Shown: positions 53,785 through 62,911, counted from the stretch's first letter. The stretch: 64,000 nt of DNA from Novosphingobium sp. Rr 2-17 (GCF_000272475.1 NZ_AKFJ01000085.1:124001-188000); one strand, 5' to 3'. Numbers and translations: made by a program. The notes: generated by a model not told the origin, from the letters alone.

Positions 53785-55904
53785 GTGAAGAACTCGACGA
53801 AATCCAGGCAATCTTTTTTGAGGAATGCGCCGAAGGGCTCGCAGTCGCCGAGCAGGGCTTGTCGGCGATGGCGATGGGCGACGTCTCGAAAGAGGTGATT
53901 GCCGGCGTGTTCCGCGCGGTCCATTCCATCAAGGGTGGATCAGGCGCTTTCGGTCATGCCGAGCTGCTCGCTTTCTCGCATTGTTTCGAGAATGTGCTCG
54001 ACGAGGTGCGCGGCGGAAAAATTCCGGCGACCTCTGAAGTCACCAAGGTGATGTTGACCGCGTTCGACATTCTGACCGATCATGTTGCGGCTGCGCAAGG
54101 CACCGCATCGCCGCCAGCCGACCAGGCGGCGCTCGCGGCGCTTCAGGAGCTGCTGGAAAGCAAAGGCGCGGCAGCCCCGGTGACCATTGCTGCGGCGGAG
54201 CCGGTCGCACCCGTGGCCGAGGACCAGTTTGGCTTCACGCCCGTCGTGGCGATTGTCGAGGAGTTCGATCCGTTCGGTTTCGAGCCGGTCGGCGTCACGC
54301 TCGACGAGCTCGATGGTGCAGCCGCAATGCCCTGGACGGTCCGCTTTGGCCCGTCGCGCGCTGCGCTCGCCAACGGTGCCGAGCCTTTGCTGAGCATCCG
54401 TGAAGTCGAGCGGCTAGGCGGCACGGTCGTGGCGGTCGACAGTTCCGCGCTGCCACCGCTACGCGATCTGGACCCGAACGAAAGCTATCTGGTGTGGACG
54501 CTGTCCGTGCCGGCGGCGATCGAGGAGAGCGCGATCACCGAATGCTTTGACTTCGTTGCCCCCGACTCGGTGGTCGAGATTACGCGTGGCGTCGCGCCAC
54601 AGCAGCCGGTGCCAGTCGCCCCGCCGACCCTCACGCTGATCGAAAAGGTCGCAACCGCACCGGTGGCTCGCGCCCCGGCGCCAGCGCCCGAGTCGCGTCC
54701 GATGGACCCGGTGCAACAGACCATCCGTATCGACCTCACCAAGCTCGACATGCTGCTCAACCTGGTGGGCGAGCTCGTCATCCGCGGTTCGATCCTGTCG
54801 GATCGATTGTCGCCAGCCGATCAGGAACGCGTGGAATTGCCTGAACTTGCGCGATTGACGCGCGAAATCCAGGACAATGTCATGTCGCTGCGTGCGCAGC
54901 CGATCCGGCAAACCTTTTCTCGCGTGCCGCGCATGTTGCGCGACCTGACGAGCGAGACCGGTAAGCAAGTGATCCTAGAGGTCAGCGGCGAAACCACCGA
55001 AGTTGATAAGGGCGTGATCGAGAAGATCGGCGATCCGCTGACGCACATGATCCGTAATGCGGTCGATCACGGTATCGAGAGCGTTGAGGAACGGCTCGCC
55101 GCCGGCAAATCCCCCGTAGGATTGATCACGCTATCGGCCGAGCAGAAGGGCGCGCGCATCTTCGTACGCGTCAGCGACGACGGCAAGGGTATCGACCGAC
55201 CGCGCGTTCGCGCCAAGGCGGTCGAAAAGGGCATCATCTCTGCTGATGCGATCTTGTCCGACGAAGAAATCGACCAGTTGATCTGCGCGCCAGGCTTCTC
55301 CACCGCAGATACGATTTCGAGCATTTCGGGCCGTGGCGTCGGAATGGATGTCGTGCGCTCGAACGTTGAGGCGCTTGGCGGACGGGTCGATATCAGTTCG
55401 AACCCAGGGGCCGGAACGACCTTCACGATGATCCTGCCGCTCACGCTCGCGATCCTCGACGGGATGATCGTGAGGCTGTCGGGACAACGCTTCGTGCTGC
55501 CGCTGGCCAACGTCATCGAGACGGTCCGCCCCGAGCCAGGCCAGGTGCGACCGATGACTCCGACCACCGAGGTGATTGAGCTGCGTGGTCAATATCTCCC
55601 GGTCAAGCGGCTGACCGACCTGTTCGGCTTTCATGCGGACACGCGACGCACCCCCGAGGAGTCGCTCGTCGTCATCGTCGAGAGCGAGGCTGCGGGCAAC
55701 GTCGGGCTGATGGTCGATACGATCGACGACCGCCGTGAGGTGGTGATCAAGAGCCTCGACCAAAATCTCCATCCGATTCGCGGCTTGGGCGGTGCCACCA
55801 TCCTCGGCGATGGCTCGATCGCGCTGATTCTCGACATCGACGCGCTGGTCTCGTCAGCAGGCCAGCTTCTCCAGAAATTCCCGCTGAAAGGATTGGCAGC
55901 ATGA
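53781..55904 (+). CDS. cheA: Chemotaxis histidine kinase CheA
   Basis: A 707-residue kinase. GTG at 53781 overlaps the cheY stop; a GTG two codons earlier is possible. P1 domain with phospho-acceptor His48 in RAVHSIKGGSGAFGH. A long Ala/Pro/Val-rich linker (about 125-320) has no obvious P2 domain. P3 dimer helices begin at QTIRIDLTKLDMLLNLVGEL. P4 kinase: HMIRNAVDHGIE, RVSDDGKGID, ISGRGVGMDVVRSNV. P5 CheW-like end: LPLANVIETVRP and RGQYLPVKRL. All catalytic boxes are intact. Confidence 0.95.
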   Translation: MSEELDEIQAIFFEECAEGLAVAEQGLSAMAMGDVSKEVIAGVFRAVHSIKGGSGAFGHAELLAFSHCFENVLDEVRGGKIPATSEVTKVMLTAFDILTDHVAAAQGTASPPADQAALAALQELLESKGAAAPVTIAAAEPVAPVAEDQFGFTPVVAIVEEFDPFGFEPVGVTLDELDGAAAMPWTVRFGPSRAALANGAEPLLSIREVERLGGTVVAVDSSALPPLRDLDPNESYLVWTLSVPAAIEESAITECFDFVAPDSVVEITRGVAPQQPVPVAPPTLTLIEKVATAPVARAPAPAPESRPMDPVQQTIRIDLTKLDMLLNLVGELVIRGSILSDRLSPADQERVELPELARLTREIQDNVMSLRAQPIRQTFSRVPRMLRDLTSETGKQVILEVSGETTEVDKGVIEKIGDPLTHMIRNAVDHGIESVEERLAAGKSPVGLITLSAEQKGARIFVRVSDDGKGIDRPRVRAKAVEKGIISADAILSDEEIDQLICAPGFSTADTISSISGRGVGMDVVRSNVEALGGRVDISSNPGAGTTFTMILPLTLAILDGMIVRLSGQRFVLPLANVIETVRPEPGQVRPMTPTTEVIELRGQYLPVKRLTDLFGFHADTRRTPEESLVVIVESEAAGNVGLMVDTIDDRREVVIKSLDQNLHPIRGLGGATILGDGSIALILDIDALVSSAGQLLQKFPLKGLAA

Positions 55905-56395
55905 GCGCCCTTAACACCCCCGGCGAACGCAAGATCGTCACTTTCTCACTCGGTAAGCAGATGTTCGGCATCGATATGAAGGCTCTGATCGAAATCCGCG
56001 AATGGGAAGACCCGACGCCGCTGCCGAGCGTGCCTGCCTACATCAAGGGCGTCACCAATTTGCGCGGTACTGTCGTCCCCGTGGTCGGCCTGGCCGAGCG
56101 GCTCGGCTGGACTCCGAGCGTCCTCCATGCCCGTTCGTGCATCCTGGTCGTGACCATCGCCGGCAAGCAGGCTGGCTTCCTCGTCGATGAAGTGGCCGAC
56201 ATCATTCTGATCAACGAAGACGAGATTCAGCCGGCCCCCGATGTCGAGATTGGCGAGCAGAGCGTCATTGCCGGGCTCGTCCAGGTCGCGCCGCGTGCGC
56301 AGGACGGCGCCGCCGCAGGCGAAGCGTCGACAATGGTGTTGCTGCTTGATCTCGATTCACTGAGCCTGACTCAGCATCTGGATATCGCTGCGTGA
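55901..56395 (+). CDS. cheW: Chemotaxis coupling protein CheW
   Basis: A 164-residue adaptor that links receptors to CheA. Seen: IVTFSLGKQMFGIDMKALIE, the conserved PAYIKGVTNLRGTVVPVVGL, and AGFLVDEVADIILIN. A ten-residue insertion near the end (APRAQDGAAAGEAST) is unusual but lies in a surface loop. It overlaps cheA (ATGA) and cheR (GTGA). Confidence 0.95.
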   Translation: MSALNTPGERKIVTFSLGKQMFGIDMKALIEIREWEDPTPLPSVPAYIKGVTNLRGTVVPVVGLAERLGWTPSVLHARSCILVVTIAGKQAGFLVDEVADIILINEDEIQPAPDVEIGEQSVIAGLVQVAPRAQDGAAAGEASTMVLLLDLDSLSLTQHLDIAA

Positions 56396-57282
56396 GCGTT
56401 TCGGCACCCTCGGCGATGCGACCGGATAGCGCAGAGGCGCTCAAGGCGGCGGGCAACGCGGAGCTCAACAGCGCCGAGTTCGCGGCGATCGCTGAGATCA
56501 TGCAGCGCGACGCTCGCATTCACCTCGCCACCGGCAAAACGACTTTGGTCCAATCACGGCTCAGCCGGCGTCTGCGTGCGCATGGTCTGGCCACCTTTCG
56601 CGACTATGTCAGACTGGTTGCTAGCGATGCCGAGGAACGTGCGGCGATGATCGTCGCGCTGACCACCAACCATACGCACTTCTTCCGCGAAAATCACCAT
56701 TTCGATCATCTCTGCCGCACGACGCTGCCGTGGCTGCAGGCGCGTGCGCAGAGGCAGCCCGTGCGAATCTGGTCGGCCGGCTGTTCGAGCGGCGAGGAAA
56801 TCTATACGATAGCGATGTGCTTGCTCGGCCAGGATTCCCGTTCAGCAGCCTGGCTGCGCCATGGCGACGTACGACTGCTGGCGACGGATATTGCGCCGCA
56901 CGTCGTCGAGAGCACGCGGCGCGGCCTTTATTCGGCTGAGACCGTCGCGCCGATCCCGGCTGCGTATCGTGAAAGCTGGATGCGCCCGGTCGGTTCTGAT
57001 TTCCAGATGGTCGAAGAGGCCCGCGCGCTCGTCACGGCACGGGTTCTCAACCTGTTCGAAGCCTGGCCAATGCGCCAGCTTTACGACGTGATTTTCTGTC
57101 GCAACGTGATGATCTATTTCGACGACGCGGCAAAGGCTGAGCTTGAGGCGCGCTTTGTCGAAATGCTGGCACCGGGCGGGTATCTCTACATCGGCCATTC
57201 CGAGCGATTGATTGGCGCAGCAGCTGCTCAAATGACCAGTTGCGGGCAGACCATCTACGTCAAGCAGTGTGATACAGCATGA
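56392..57282 (+). CDS. cheR: Chemotaxis methyltransferase CheR
   Basis: SAM-dependent receptor methyltransferase, 296 residues, start GTG at 56392 overlapping cheW. N-terminal helical domain (RIHLATGKTTLVQSRLSRRLR), SAM site RIWSAGCSSGEEIYTIAM, and the CheR core YDVIFCRNVMIYFD with GGYLYIGHSERL. The beta-subdomain region between about 190 and 220 (SWMRPVGSDFQMVEEARALV) is shorter than in E. coli CheR, where that part binds the NWETF tail of receptors. Whether it can bind the WNAF tails seen on two receptors in this window is open. Confidence 0.94.
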   Translation: MSVSAPSAMRPDSAEALKAAGNAELNSAEFAAIAEIMQRDARIHLATGKTTLVQSRLSRRLRAHGLATFRDYVRLVASDAEERAAMIVALTTNHTHFFRENHHFDHLCRTTLPWLQARAQRQPVRIWSAGCSSGEEIYTIAMCLLGQDSRSAAWLRHGDVRLLATDIAPHVVESTRRGLYSAETVAPIPAAYRESWMRPVGSDFQMVEEARALVTARVLNLFEAWPMRQLYDVIFCRNVMIYFDDAAKAELEARFVEMLAPGGYLYIGHSERLIGAAAAQMTSCGQTIYVKQCDTA

Positions 57283-58307
57283 GCGCCCCCCGAATCCGTG
57301 TGCTGATCGTCGATGACAGTGCGTCGATGCGCGCCGTGCTCAAACGCACGCTGTCCGCCGATCCCGAGATCGAGGTGATCGGCGTCGCACCCGAGCCGGA
57401 TACGGCCCGCGCGATGATCAAGGATCTCAACCCCGACGTCATCACGCTCGACATCGAGATGCCGGGGATGGACGGCTTGTCCTTCCTCGAACGCATCATG
57501 CGCTTGCGACCTATGCCGGTGGTGATGTGTTCGACGCTCACCGCGCGCGGCGCCGAAGCGACGATCGAGGCGCTGCGCCTCGGTGCGGTCGATTGCGTCG
57601 CCAAGCCGACCGGTAATCCGCTCGATATCGCGCTGAGCTCGGCGCAACTCTGCGCGACGGTCAAGGCGGCGGCACGATCAACCGTGCGCCGCGCGGCTGA
57701 GCCAAGGGCGCCGCTCAAACCGCTGGCAGTTGGTGCGTTGCGCGACGTGGTCATTGCGATCGCCGCCTCGACCGGTGGCGTCGAGGCGTTGTTTTCGGTT
57801 CTGAAAGCGCTGCCCCTCGATTGTCCGCCTATCTTGGTCGTGCAGCACATGCCAGCCGCCTTTACCCCGGGCTTTGCCGCGCGACTCAACAGCGAATGTG
57901 CGCTCCACGTCGTCGAAGCGTACGATGGCATGCCGATCGAGCGTGGCACCGTCTATATTGCTCCAGGGGGGCATACGCACATGGAACTTTCCGGGGGGCT
58001 GCATGGGCGGATCAAGCTTCGTGCTGGCGATCCGTATGGCGGGCATCGTCCATCGGCCGATGTGCTGTTCGAATCGGTAGTGTCGCTCGGGTCTGCGGCG
58101 GTCGGCGTGATGCTGACCGGCATGGGTGCTGACGGCGCTTCCGGGTTGCTTGCGATGCGTCGTGCCGGCGCTCGGACGCTCGGTCAGAGCAAGGAGACAT
58201 GTGTGGTGTACGGCATGCCGCGCGCAGCCTTTGTACTGGGCGCGGTCGAGCGTGAAGTCGCATTAACCGACATGCCCGGGGCGATCCTCGGCGCTTGCCG
58301 CAAATGA
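57279..58307 (+). CDS. cheB: Chemotaxis methylesterase/response regulator CheB
   Basis: A 342-residue receptor demethylase and deamidase. Receiver domain: VDDSASMRAVL, acceptor Asp58 in TLDIEMPGMDGL, Lys in AKPTG. C-terminal esterase: catalytic Ser in AIAASTGGVEAL, His in LVVQHMPAAFTPGFA, and Asp in MLTGMGADGASGLLAMR. Overlaps cheR by ATGA. Full length with all active-site residues. Confidence 0.95.
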   Translation: MSAPRIRVLIVDDSASMRAVLKRTLSADPEIEVIGVAPEPDTARAMIKDLNPDVITLDIEMPGMDGLSFLERIMRLRPMPVVMCSTLTARGAEATIEALRLGAVDCVAKPTGNPLDIALSSAQLCATVKAAARSTVRRAAEPRAPLKPLAVGALRDVVIAIAASTGGVEALFSVLKALPLDCPPILVVQHMPAAFTPGFAARLNSECALHVVEAYDGMPIERGTVYIAPGGHTHMELSGGLHGRIKLRAGDPYGGHRPSADVLFESVVSLGSAAVGVMLTGMGADGASGLLAMRRAGARTLGQSKETCVVYGMPRAAFVLGAVEREVALTDMPGAILGACRK

Positions 58308-58323
58308 TATTTGGGAGCGATTG

Positions 58324-58713
58324 ATGCCAGCCGCAGCCGCAATCAAGGTTATGGTGGTCGACGATCAGACCAGCATGCGCGCGATGATCCGTCGAACCCT
58401 GCAAGATCTGGGTTTCAAGGACATCCGCGACAAAGCCGGTCCGGTCGAGGCGTTGAGCGCGATACGTTCGGATCGCGTCCACCTGATTATTTCTGACTAT
58501 AATATGCCTGATATGGACGGGCTGCAGTTCCTCGAGGAAGTGCGCAAGGACGCCGTGATCGGCAAGACCGTGTTCATCATGCTCACCGGTTCGGCCGATC
58601 GCGAGATCGTGCAGAAGGCGGCCGCCCTAGGGGTCAACAATTATGTGGTGAAGCCATTCTCAGCCACCGCGCTGAAGGAAAAGATCGAGCGCGTCTTCGG
58701 GGAGCTTTCGTAA
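58324..58713 (+). CDS. cheY: Chemotaxis response regulator CheY (copy 2)
   Basis: A 129-residue receiver domain; ATG at 58324 with GGGAG upstream (TTG at 58321 is in frame). Acidic pair VVDDQTSMR, acceptor Asp58 in ISDYNMPDMDGLQFL, Thr in IMLTGSADR, Lys in VVKPFSATALKEKI. Its sequence from NYVVKPF to the C-terminus is closer to classical motor-binding CheY than copy 1, so it is the better candidate for the motor switch. Confidence 0.93.
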   Translation: MPAAAAIKVMVVDDQTSMRAMIRRTLQDLGFKDIRDKAGPVEALSAIRSDRVHLIISDYNMPDMDGLQFLEEVRKDAVIGKTVFIMLTGSADREIVQKAAALGVNNYVVKPFSATALKEKIERVFGELS

Positions 58714-58717
58714 CGCC

Positions 58718-59239
58718 ATGCGCCGCGTGTCCATCATACAGGGCGAGAACCACGTTTCCGGCGAACCCGGCGTTGTCATCTCCACGTTGCTCGGTTCATG
58801 CGTGGCGGTGTGCCTGCAGGACCCCGACAGCCGCATTGGGGGCATGAACCACTTCTTGCTGGGCGAGCCGGGCAAGAACGATAATATCCATCACAGCGAT
58901 CTACAGCGCTACGGCGTTCATGCGATGGAATTGCTGATCAACGCGTTGATGCGCAAGGGGGCGGTCCGGTCGCGGATGCGCGCGCATCTTTATGGCGGTG
59001 CCAACATCGTTGCCGGTCTCGGCTCGATCGGCAGCGCGAACGCCGCTTTTGCGCGCCGCTTCATGGAAACAGAAGGCATCGCGATCGGGCATTGCGACCT
59101 GGGCGGGACGCATGCCCGCCGAGTGGAATTCGTGCCGTATGAGGGTAAGGCGCGTTCACGCGCCGTCGCCGAGCCACCCAAGATCATTCGCGCGCCGGTC
59201 GCGCCGCCCGCAGACGGCGGCGATCTCGAATTGTTTTGA
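58718..59239 (+). CDS. cheD: Chemoreceptor glutamine deamidase CheD
   Basis: A 173-residue CheD. The catalytic Cys-His pair is seen in STLLGSCVAVCLQDP and GGMNHFLLGEP, followed by HAMELLINALMRKGA, HLYGGANIVAGLGSIGSANAAFARRF and HARRVEFVPYEGKA. It converts specific receptor Gln to methylatable Glu, so the receptors in this genome probably need CheD for maturation. Ends in a Pro-rich tail and LELF. Five nt separate it from cheY copy 2. Confidence 0.93.
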   Translation: MRRVSIIQGENHVSGEPGVVISTLLGSCVAVCLQDPDSRIGGMNHFLLGEPGKNDNIHHSDLQRYGVHAMELLINALMRKGAVRSRMRAHLYGGANIVAGLGSIGSANAAFARRFMETEGIAIGHCDLGGTHARRVEFVPYEGKARSRAVAEPPKIIRAPVAPPADGGDLELF

Positions 59240-59289
59240 CCGTCATGTCGTTCGTTCCCCCCGCACTCTGGAACAGGCTTTTCTGAGCA

Positions 59290-59583
59290 ATGGCAAATGC
59301 CGATCATCTCGCCGCATCGCTCTACGCTGCCATCGCAACCGAAATCCGTGAGGTGCGCATGCTGATCGAACATCTCGCCGACACTCTGGTGTCTGACGAG
59401 GCGTTCGCGATGGCGTATATCGAGCAATTGCAGACCTTCGACCTGGTTATCCAGCGTGCCGATGAGAGCGCCGATCTGCTTGACCGGATGGCAGGTGGTT
59501 CTAAGTCGCTCGACGCGGTCAGCAAGGTGCGGCTGGGCATCGTTCAGGACAAACTGCGTTCCGCGCTGGCCGTGGCGGTCTGA
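59290..59583 (+). CDS. Small helical protein of the motility operon, function unknown
   Basis: A 97-residue, all-helical protein: ADHLAASLYAAIATEIREVR, MLIEHLADTLVSDEAFAMAY, then a region rich in Asp and Leu ending DKLRSALAVAV. No domain is recognised. It lies between cheD and motB on the same strand with short gaps. The size and helical pattern resemble small chemotaxis or flagellar accessory proteins such as CheZ-like phosphatases or chaperones, but no catalytic Gln motif is visible. Confidence 0.7.
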   Translation: MANADHLAASLYAAIATEIREVRMLIEHLADTLVSDEAFAMAYIEQLQTFDLVIQRADESADLLDRMAGGSKSLDAVSKVRLGIVQDKLRSALAVAV

Positions 59584-59589
59584 TCCGCC

Positions 59590-60447
59590 GTGGCGCTCGC
59601 TTCCAAGGCCAACCAGCAGCCGATCGTCATCCGCAAGGTCAAGAAGGGGGGCCATGCCGCGCATCATGGCGGCGCGTGGAAGGTGGCCTATGCCGATTTC
59701 GTGACGGCGATGATGGCGTTCTTCATGCTGCTGTGGTTGCTCGCCAATCCCGACAAGGAACGGCTGAAAGGGCTGGCCGAATATTTCTCGCCCGCGCCGC
59801 CAAGTGCCCTGGCGGCGGGGATGGCCCCCAGTCCAGGCGACCAGGCCGGACTCGGTGGTCGGACTCGCCGCGAGCAGGCCGACAGCAAGGCCTCGACTGG
59901 ACAGCCATCGGCGGCACCGGCCAAGGCCGGCAGCGCGCGCGGCGGCACCGCCAACGTTCCCGATGCGTCTATGCGCGTCATGGCGGAAGAGATGCGCGTC
60001 ACGCTCGAGGCGGGGGACGACGCCAAGAGCAGCGTCAAGATTGAGCCCGATCGGAATGGGGTCCGGATCAGTCTGATGGATACGGCGGGACGGTCGATGT
60101 TCGTCGGCGGGACCGCGCAGCTTAATCCCTTTGCGCGTGCGATGCTCGGCGCGGTCGCGCGTAAGCTCGTCAAGTCCGGTGCGCAGATCGCGATCGAAGG
60201 GCATACCGACGCGGTCGGCGGGCAGAGCGATGCCAATTGGCGGCTGTCGAGCGAGCGCGCCTTGGCGGCGCGCTCCGCGATGATTGAGGCCGGGCTGACC
60301 GCCGACCGTTTTGACGAGGTCGTCGCGCTTGCGGGGACGCAGCCGATTTATCCTGGGCAGCCCACGCGCCCGGAAAACCGCCGCATCACGATCGTCGCAT
60401 TGGGCGAAGCGCCAACGCTACCCAGCGACGCCAGCTTCAAGTTCTGA
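59590..60447 (+). CDS. motB: Flagellar stator protein MotB
   Basis: A 285-residue partner of MotA. The N-terminus GGAWKVAYADFVTAMMAFFM holds the membrane helix with the proton-binding Asp36. A plug and linker rich in Ala and Pro follow, then the OmpA-like peptidoglycan-binding domain: LNPFARAMLGAVARKL, IAIEGHTDAVGGQSDANWRL, SSERALAARSAMIEAGL and PENRRITIVAL. Start GTG at 59590. The Asp and lack of Na+-type motifs fit a proton-driven stator. Confidence 0.94.
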   Translation: MALASKANQQPIVIRKVKKGGHAAHHGGAWKVAYADFVTAMMAFFMLLWLLANPDKERLKGLAEYFSPAPPSALAAGMAPSPGDQAGLGGRTRREQADSKASTGQPSAAPAKAGSARGGTANVPDASMRVMAEEMRVTLEAGDDAKSSVKIEPDRNGVRISLMDTAGRSMFVGGTAQLNPFARAMLGAVARKLVKSGAQIAIEGHTDAVGGQSDANWRLSSERALAARSAMIEAGLTADRFDEVVALAGTQPIYPGQPTRPENRRITIVALGEAPTLPSDASFKF

Positions 60448-60460
60448 GATCGGACGCACG

Positions 60461-60901
60461 ATGAAACCCATCATCCTGGTGCCAATCCTTCTCCTCGCCG
60501 GGCTCGCTGTCGGCAGTGGCAGCGCGGTCGCGGTGCGGGTGCTGCTGCCCGCGGCGCCCCCGGCCGCCAACCACGCCGCGCCGAAGGTCGAAACGAGCTT
60601 CACCCCGACTGGCAAGATTCTCGCGCCGCTGGTCTCCGCTGATGGACGGTTGTCTGGCTATGTGCTGTTCGACGTGCAACTCGAGACGAGCGCCGAAGAT
60701 GTCGAGTTCGTGACCCCGCGCTTGCCCATACTGCTCAACGCAATCAACATGCGGACCTTCCGCGCACCGATGGCGAGCGGCCCTGACGGCATGCTGCCCA
60801 ATCTCGAAGTGTTTCGAAAGATCGTGATCGAGGCGTCGAACGAGGCATTCGGCCGCGGCGTAGTGCGCCGCGCGGCCATCACGCAGGCCGCGCCGGCATG
60901 A
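60461..60901 (+). CDS. FliL-like basal-body-associated protein
   Basis: A 146-residue protein from ATG 60461, 13 nt after motB. One membrane helix (IILVPILLLAGLAVGSGSAVAVRVLL), a Pro-rich linker, and a C-terminal domain with GYVLFDVQLETSAEDVEFVTPRLPILLNAI and a helix ending in RKIVIEASNEAFG. The pattern of one N-terminal anchor and a small periplasmic domain matches FliL, which surrounds and supports the stator. Sequence identity to classical FliL is low, so the name is kept general. Position beside motB fits. Confidence 0.72.
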   Translation: MKPIILVPILLLAGLAVGSGSAVAVRVLLPAAPPAANHAAPKVETSFTPTGKILAPLVSADGRLSGYVLFDVQLETSAEDVEFVTPRLPILLNAINMRTFRAPMASGPDGMLPNLEVFRKIVIEASNEAFGRGVVRRAAITQAAPA

Positions 60902-61123
60902 CGCGGCGCTACGTTGCCGACCGGCATGGTGCTGGGTGACAACCATTTTCCTCTTGGGACGTGTGTCAGACGGCACCCTCGCCGATCTTTGCCTATTCCA
61001 CCCCAGGCTGCGATAAGCTGGAAGGCAGGGGCGCTTGGCCGGTCATGCGACGAGAAGATCGACGCTTCCACTCTTCGCGCTCGCCCGTGGGGTCCGATCG
61101 CATCGCGCCGGACCCCGGCACGG

Positions 61124-61852
61124 TCAGCCCGATCCGTTAAAGCTCCTAATCAGCGATCCTGCGACCAACGCCCAGCCATCGACCAGCACGAAGAAGATGA
61201 TCTTCATCGGCAAGGCGATCGTCGGTGGGGGCAGCATCATCATCCCCATCGCCATCAGCACTGCGGAAACCGCTAGGTCAATGATGAGGAACGGCAGCAG
61301 CAGCAAGAAGCCGATCTCGAACGCACGGCGCAGTTCAGAGATCATGAAGGCCGGCATCAGCGTCGTCAGCGGCATGTCTGCGCGCGCAACCGGCGGCTTG
61401 CCCGAAAGGTCGGCAAACATCTTCAGGTCATCGGCGCGAACGTGCTTGAGCATGAACTGGCGGAACGGTTCGGCGGTCTTGACGAACGCCTGCTGCTCGG
61501 TGAGCTTGCCCTCGCTGTAGGGATTGACGCCTTGATCCCATGCCGTCTGGAAGGTCGGTGCCATCACGAAGAAGGAAAGGAACAGCGCCAGGCTGATGAT
61601 GACCGGGTTGGGCGGGACGCCCTGCGCGCCGATGCCGGTGCGCAATAGCGACAGCGAGACGACGATCCGAGTGAACGACGTGACGGTCATCAGGATGCCG
61701 GGTGCGAGACTCAGCACGGTCAGCATCATAACGAGCGTGATCGCGCGGCCCGATACCGAGCCTGACCCCATATTGATCGTCGTGGATTGCGCGAAGGCCG
61801 CCGTCGGGAGGGCCAGTGCCAGCGCGAAACCGATTAGATAGCGTTTACGCAT
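61124..61852 (-). CDS. fliP: Flagellar export gate protein FliP
   Basis: A 242-residue membrane protein of the type III export gate. Signal peptide YLIGFALALALPTAAFA, then SLAPGILMTVTSFTRIVVSLSLLR, NPVIISLALFLSFFVMAPTF, LMPAFMISELRRAFEIGFLLLLPF and ALPMKIIFFVLVDGWALVAGSLI, all family markers. ATG at 61852 overlaps the fliO end by 8 nt; the longer frame is antiphase to fliO. FliQ is encoded at the right edge on the other strand. Confidence 0.95.
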   Translation of the reverse strand: MRKRYLIGFALALALPTAAFAQSTTINMGSGSVSGRAITLVMMLTVLSLAPGILMTVTSFTRIVVSLSLLRTGIGAQGVPPNPVIISLALFLSFFVMAPTFQTAWDQGVNPYSEGKLTEQQAFVKTAEPFRQFMLKHVRADDLKMFADLSGKPPVARADMPLTTLMPAFMISELRRAFEIGFLLLLPFLIIDLAVSAVLMAMGMMMLPPPTIALPMKIIFFVLVDGWALVAGSLIRSFNGSG

Positions 61853-62654
61853 TGCTTGTCCTCGCGCGGTGCGCGCGTCGTTTTCGCGCGGCTCTGCTGA
61901 TCGGTTTCGCTGGACGGGTGGGTCGAGCCGGCGAGGACGAGGGAGGCGATAGCGAGGGGGGCGGTGGCAAGGGGGGCGGTGGTACGTGCGCCGGGCTGGC
62001 GCGGTCGAGCACCGATCGCAACGCGGGAACGGCGCGCGTTCGCACGCGATCGACCAACCTGGCAAAGCTTTCGGTCGCTAGTTGCGCGGCGGCCTGATGG
62101 CGCTCGTCGCGGGCCGTTTCTGCTTTGGTGATCGGTTTCGCTGAGCGGGCGGGCCACGCCGGCGATGACGAGGGGCGCGAAGACGAGGGGGGCGGTGGTA
62201 CGCGCGCCGTGCTGGCGCGGTCGCGCACCGATCGCAACGCCGAAGCGGCGCGCGTTCGCACGCGATCGACCAACCTGGCAAAGCTCTCGGTCGCCAGTTG
62301 CGCGGCGGCCTGACGCCGCTCGTCGCGGGCCGCGTCGGCTGCCTCGCGCTCCGCCCTTCGCAGGTCACGCGCGGCGTGATCGGCGGCGTCTGGTGTGACG
62401 CCGTTTTCCAGTATGAGATGCCCCTCGGGCGCGATCAGGACCAGATGTTCGCGTCCGTCGCGGCGCAGCAGCGCGACCATGCGACGACCGTCAATCGGCA
62501 ATGTTTCGACAAGTTCAAGCCGACGATCGCGCGCGCCGATGGCGCGACCGGGAAGTCGCAGATCGTAGCGGCGAATGAGCCACAGCGCTCCGGCGAGAAG
62601 GCCCAGCACGACGCCCAGGCCCCCGAGCGTGCGCAACAGCGAGAGAAGGTCCAT
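61845..62654 (-). CDS. fliO: Flagellar export protein FliO with duplicated C-terminus
   Basis: A 269-residue protein. N-terminal membrane helix (GGLGVVLGLLAGALWLIRR) and the short FliO domain GARDRRLELVETLPIDGRRM and REHLVLIAPEGHLIL, ending near residue 90. The normal family end is followed by two tandem copies of a segment of about 75 residues: RRQAAAQLATESFARLVDRV and RHQAAAQLATESFARLVDRV, each continuing into a Pro/Ser-rich run and AKPI. Copy 2 has five more residues in the Pro run. FliO helps assemble FliP. The start overlaps the fliN stop (TAATG). Confidence 0.9.
   Translation of the reverse strand: MDLLSLLRTLGGLGVVLGLLAGALWLIRRYDLRLPGRAIGARDRRLELVETLPIDGRRMVALLRRDGREHLVLIAPEGHLILENGVTPDAADHAARDLRRAEREAADAARDERRQAAAQLATESFARLVDRVRTRAASALRSVRDRASTARVPPPPSSSRPSSSPAWPARSAKPITKAETARDERHQAAAQLATESFARLVDRVRTRAVPALRSVLDRASPAHVPPPPLPPPPSLSPPSSSPARPTRPAKPISRAARKRRAHRARTSNA
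61884..62330 (-). repeat. Tandem duplication inside fliO
   Basis: Two units in direct order. The offset between matching bases is 231 bp in one part (61899 to 62130) and 216 bp in another (62053 to 62269); the 15-bp difference is five codons in the Pro-rich run. Repeat edges are approximate. The reading frame is kept. Confidence 0.82.
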
Positions 62655-62890
62655 TAACTGCGCGCCCGCGGGACGACTTCGCTGATTTCGAGCGACATCT
62701 GGTCGCCATCGACCAACACGCGCCCCTTGGCGACAAGCTCGCCATTGACGTAGACCAATGTCGGGTCCTCATGCCCGCAATTGAGCGGGATCATCGCGCC
62801 GCGTCCCATTTTGAGGATCTGGCGGATCGGCACCTGCGTCGATCCCAGCACGATCGACATGTCTACGAATATATCATCGAGTACGCTCAT
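62654..62890 (-). CDS. fliN: Flagellar motor switch protein FliN (short SpoA form)
   Basis: A 78-residue protein, essentially only the SpoA/FliN domain: DDIFVDMSIVLGSTQVPIRQ, ILKMGRGAMIPLN, DPTLVYVNGELVAKGRVLVD and the end LEISEVVPRA. ATG at 62890 has AAGGAG upstream; the frame runs open to 63220 but that part is antisense to flgC. It forms the C-ring edge with FliM and FliG. First gene of fliN-fliO-fliP, reading away from flgC. Confidence 0.9.
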   Translation of the reverse strand: MSVLDDIFVDMSIVLGSTQVPIRQILKMGRGAMIPLNCGHEDPTLVYVNGELVAKGRVLVDGDQMSLEISEVVPRARS

Positions 62891-62911
62891 GGCGGCGATC
62901 TCCTTTCGTAA

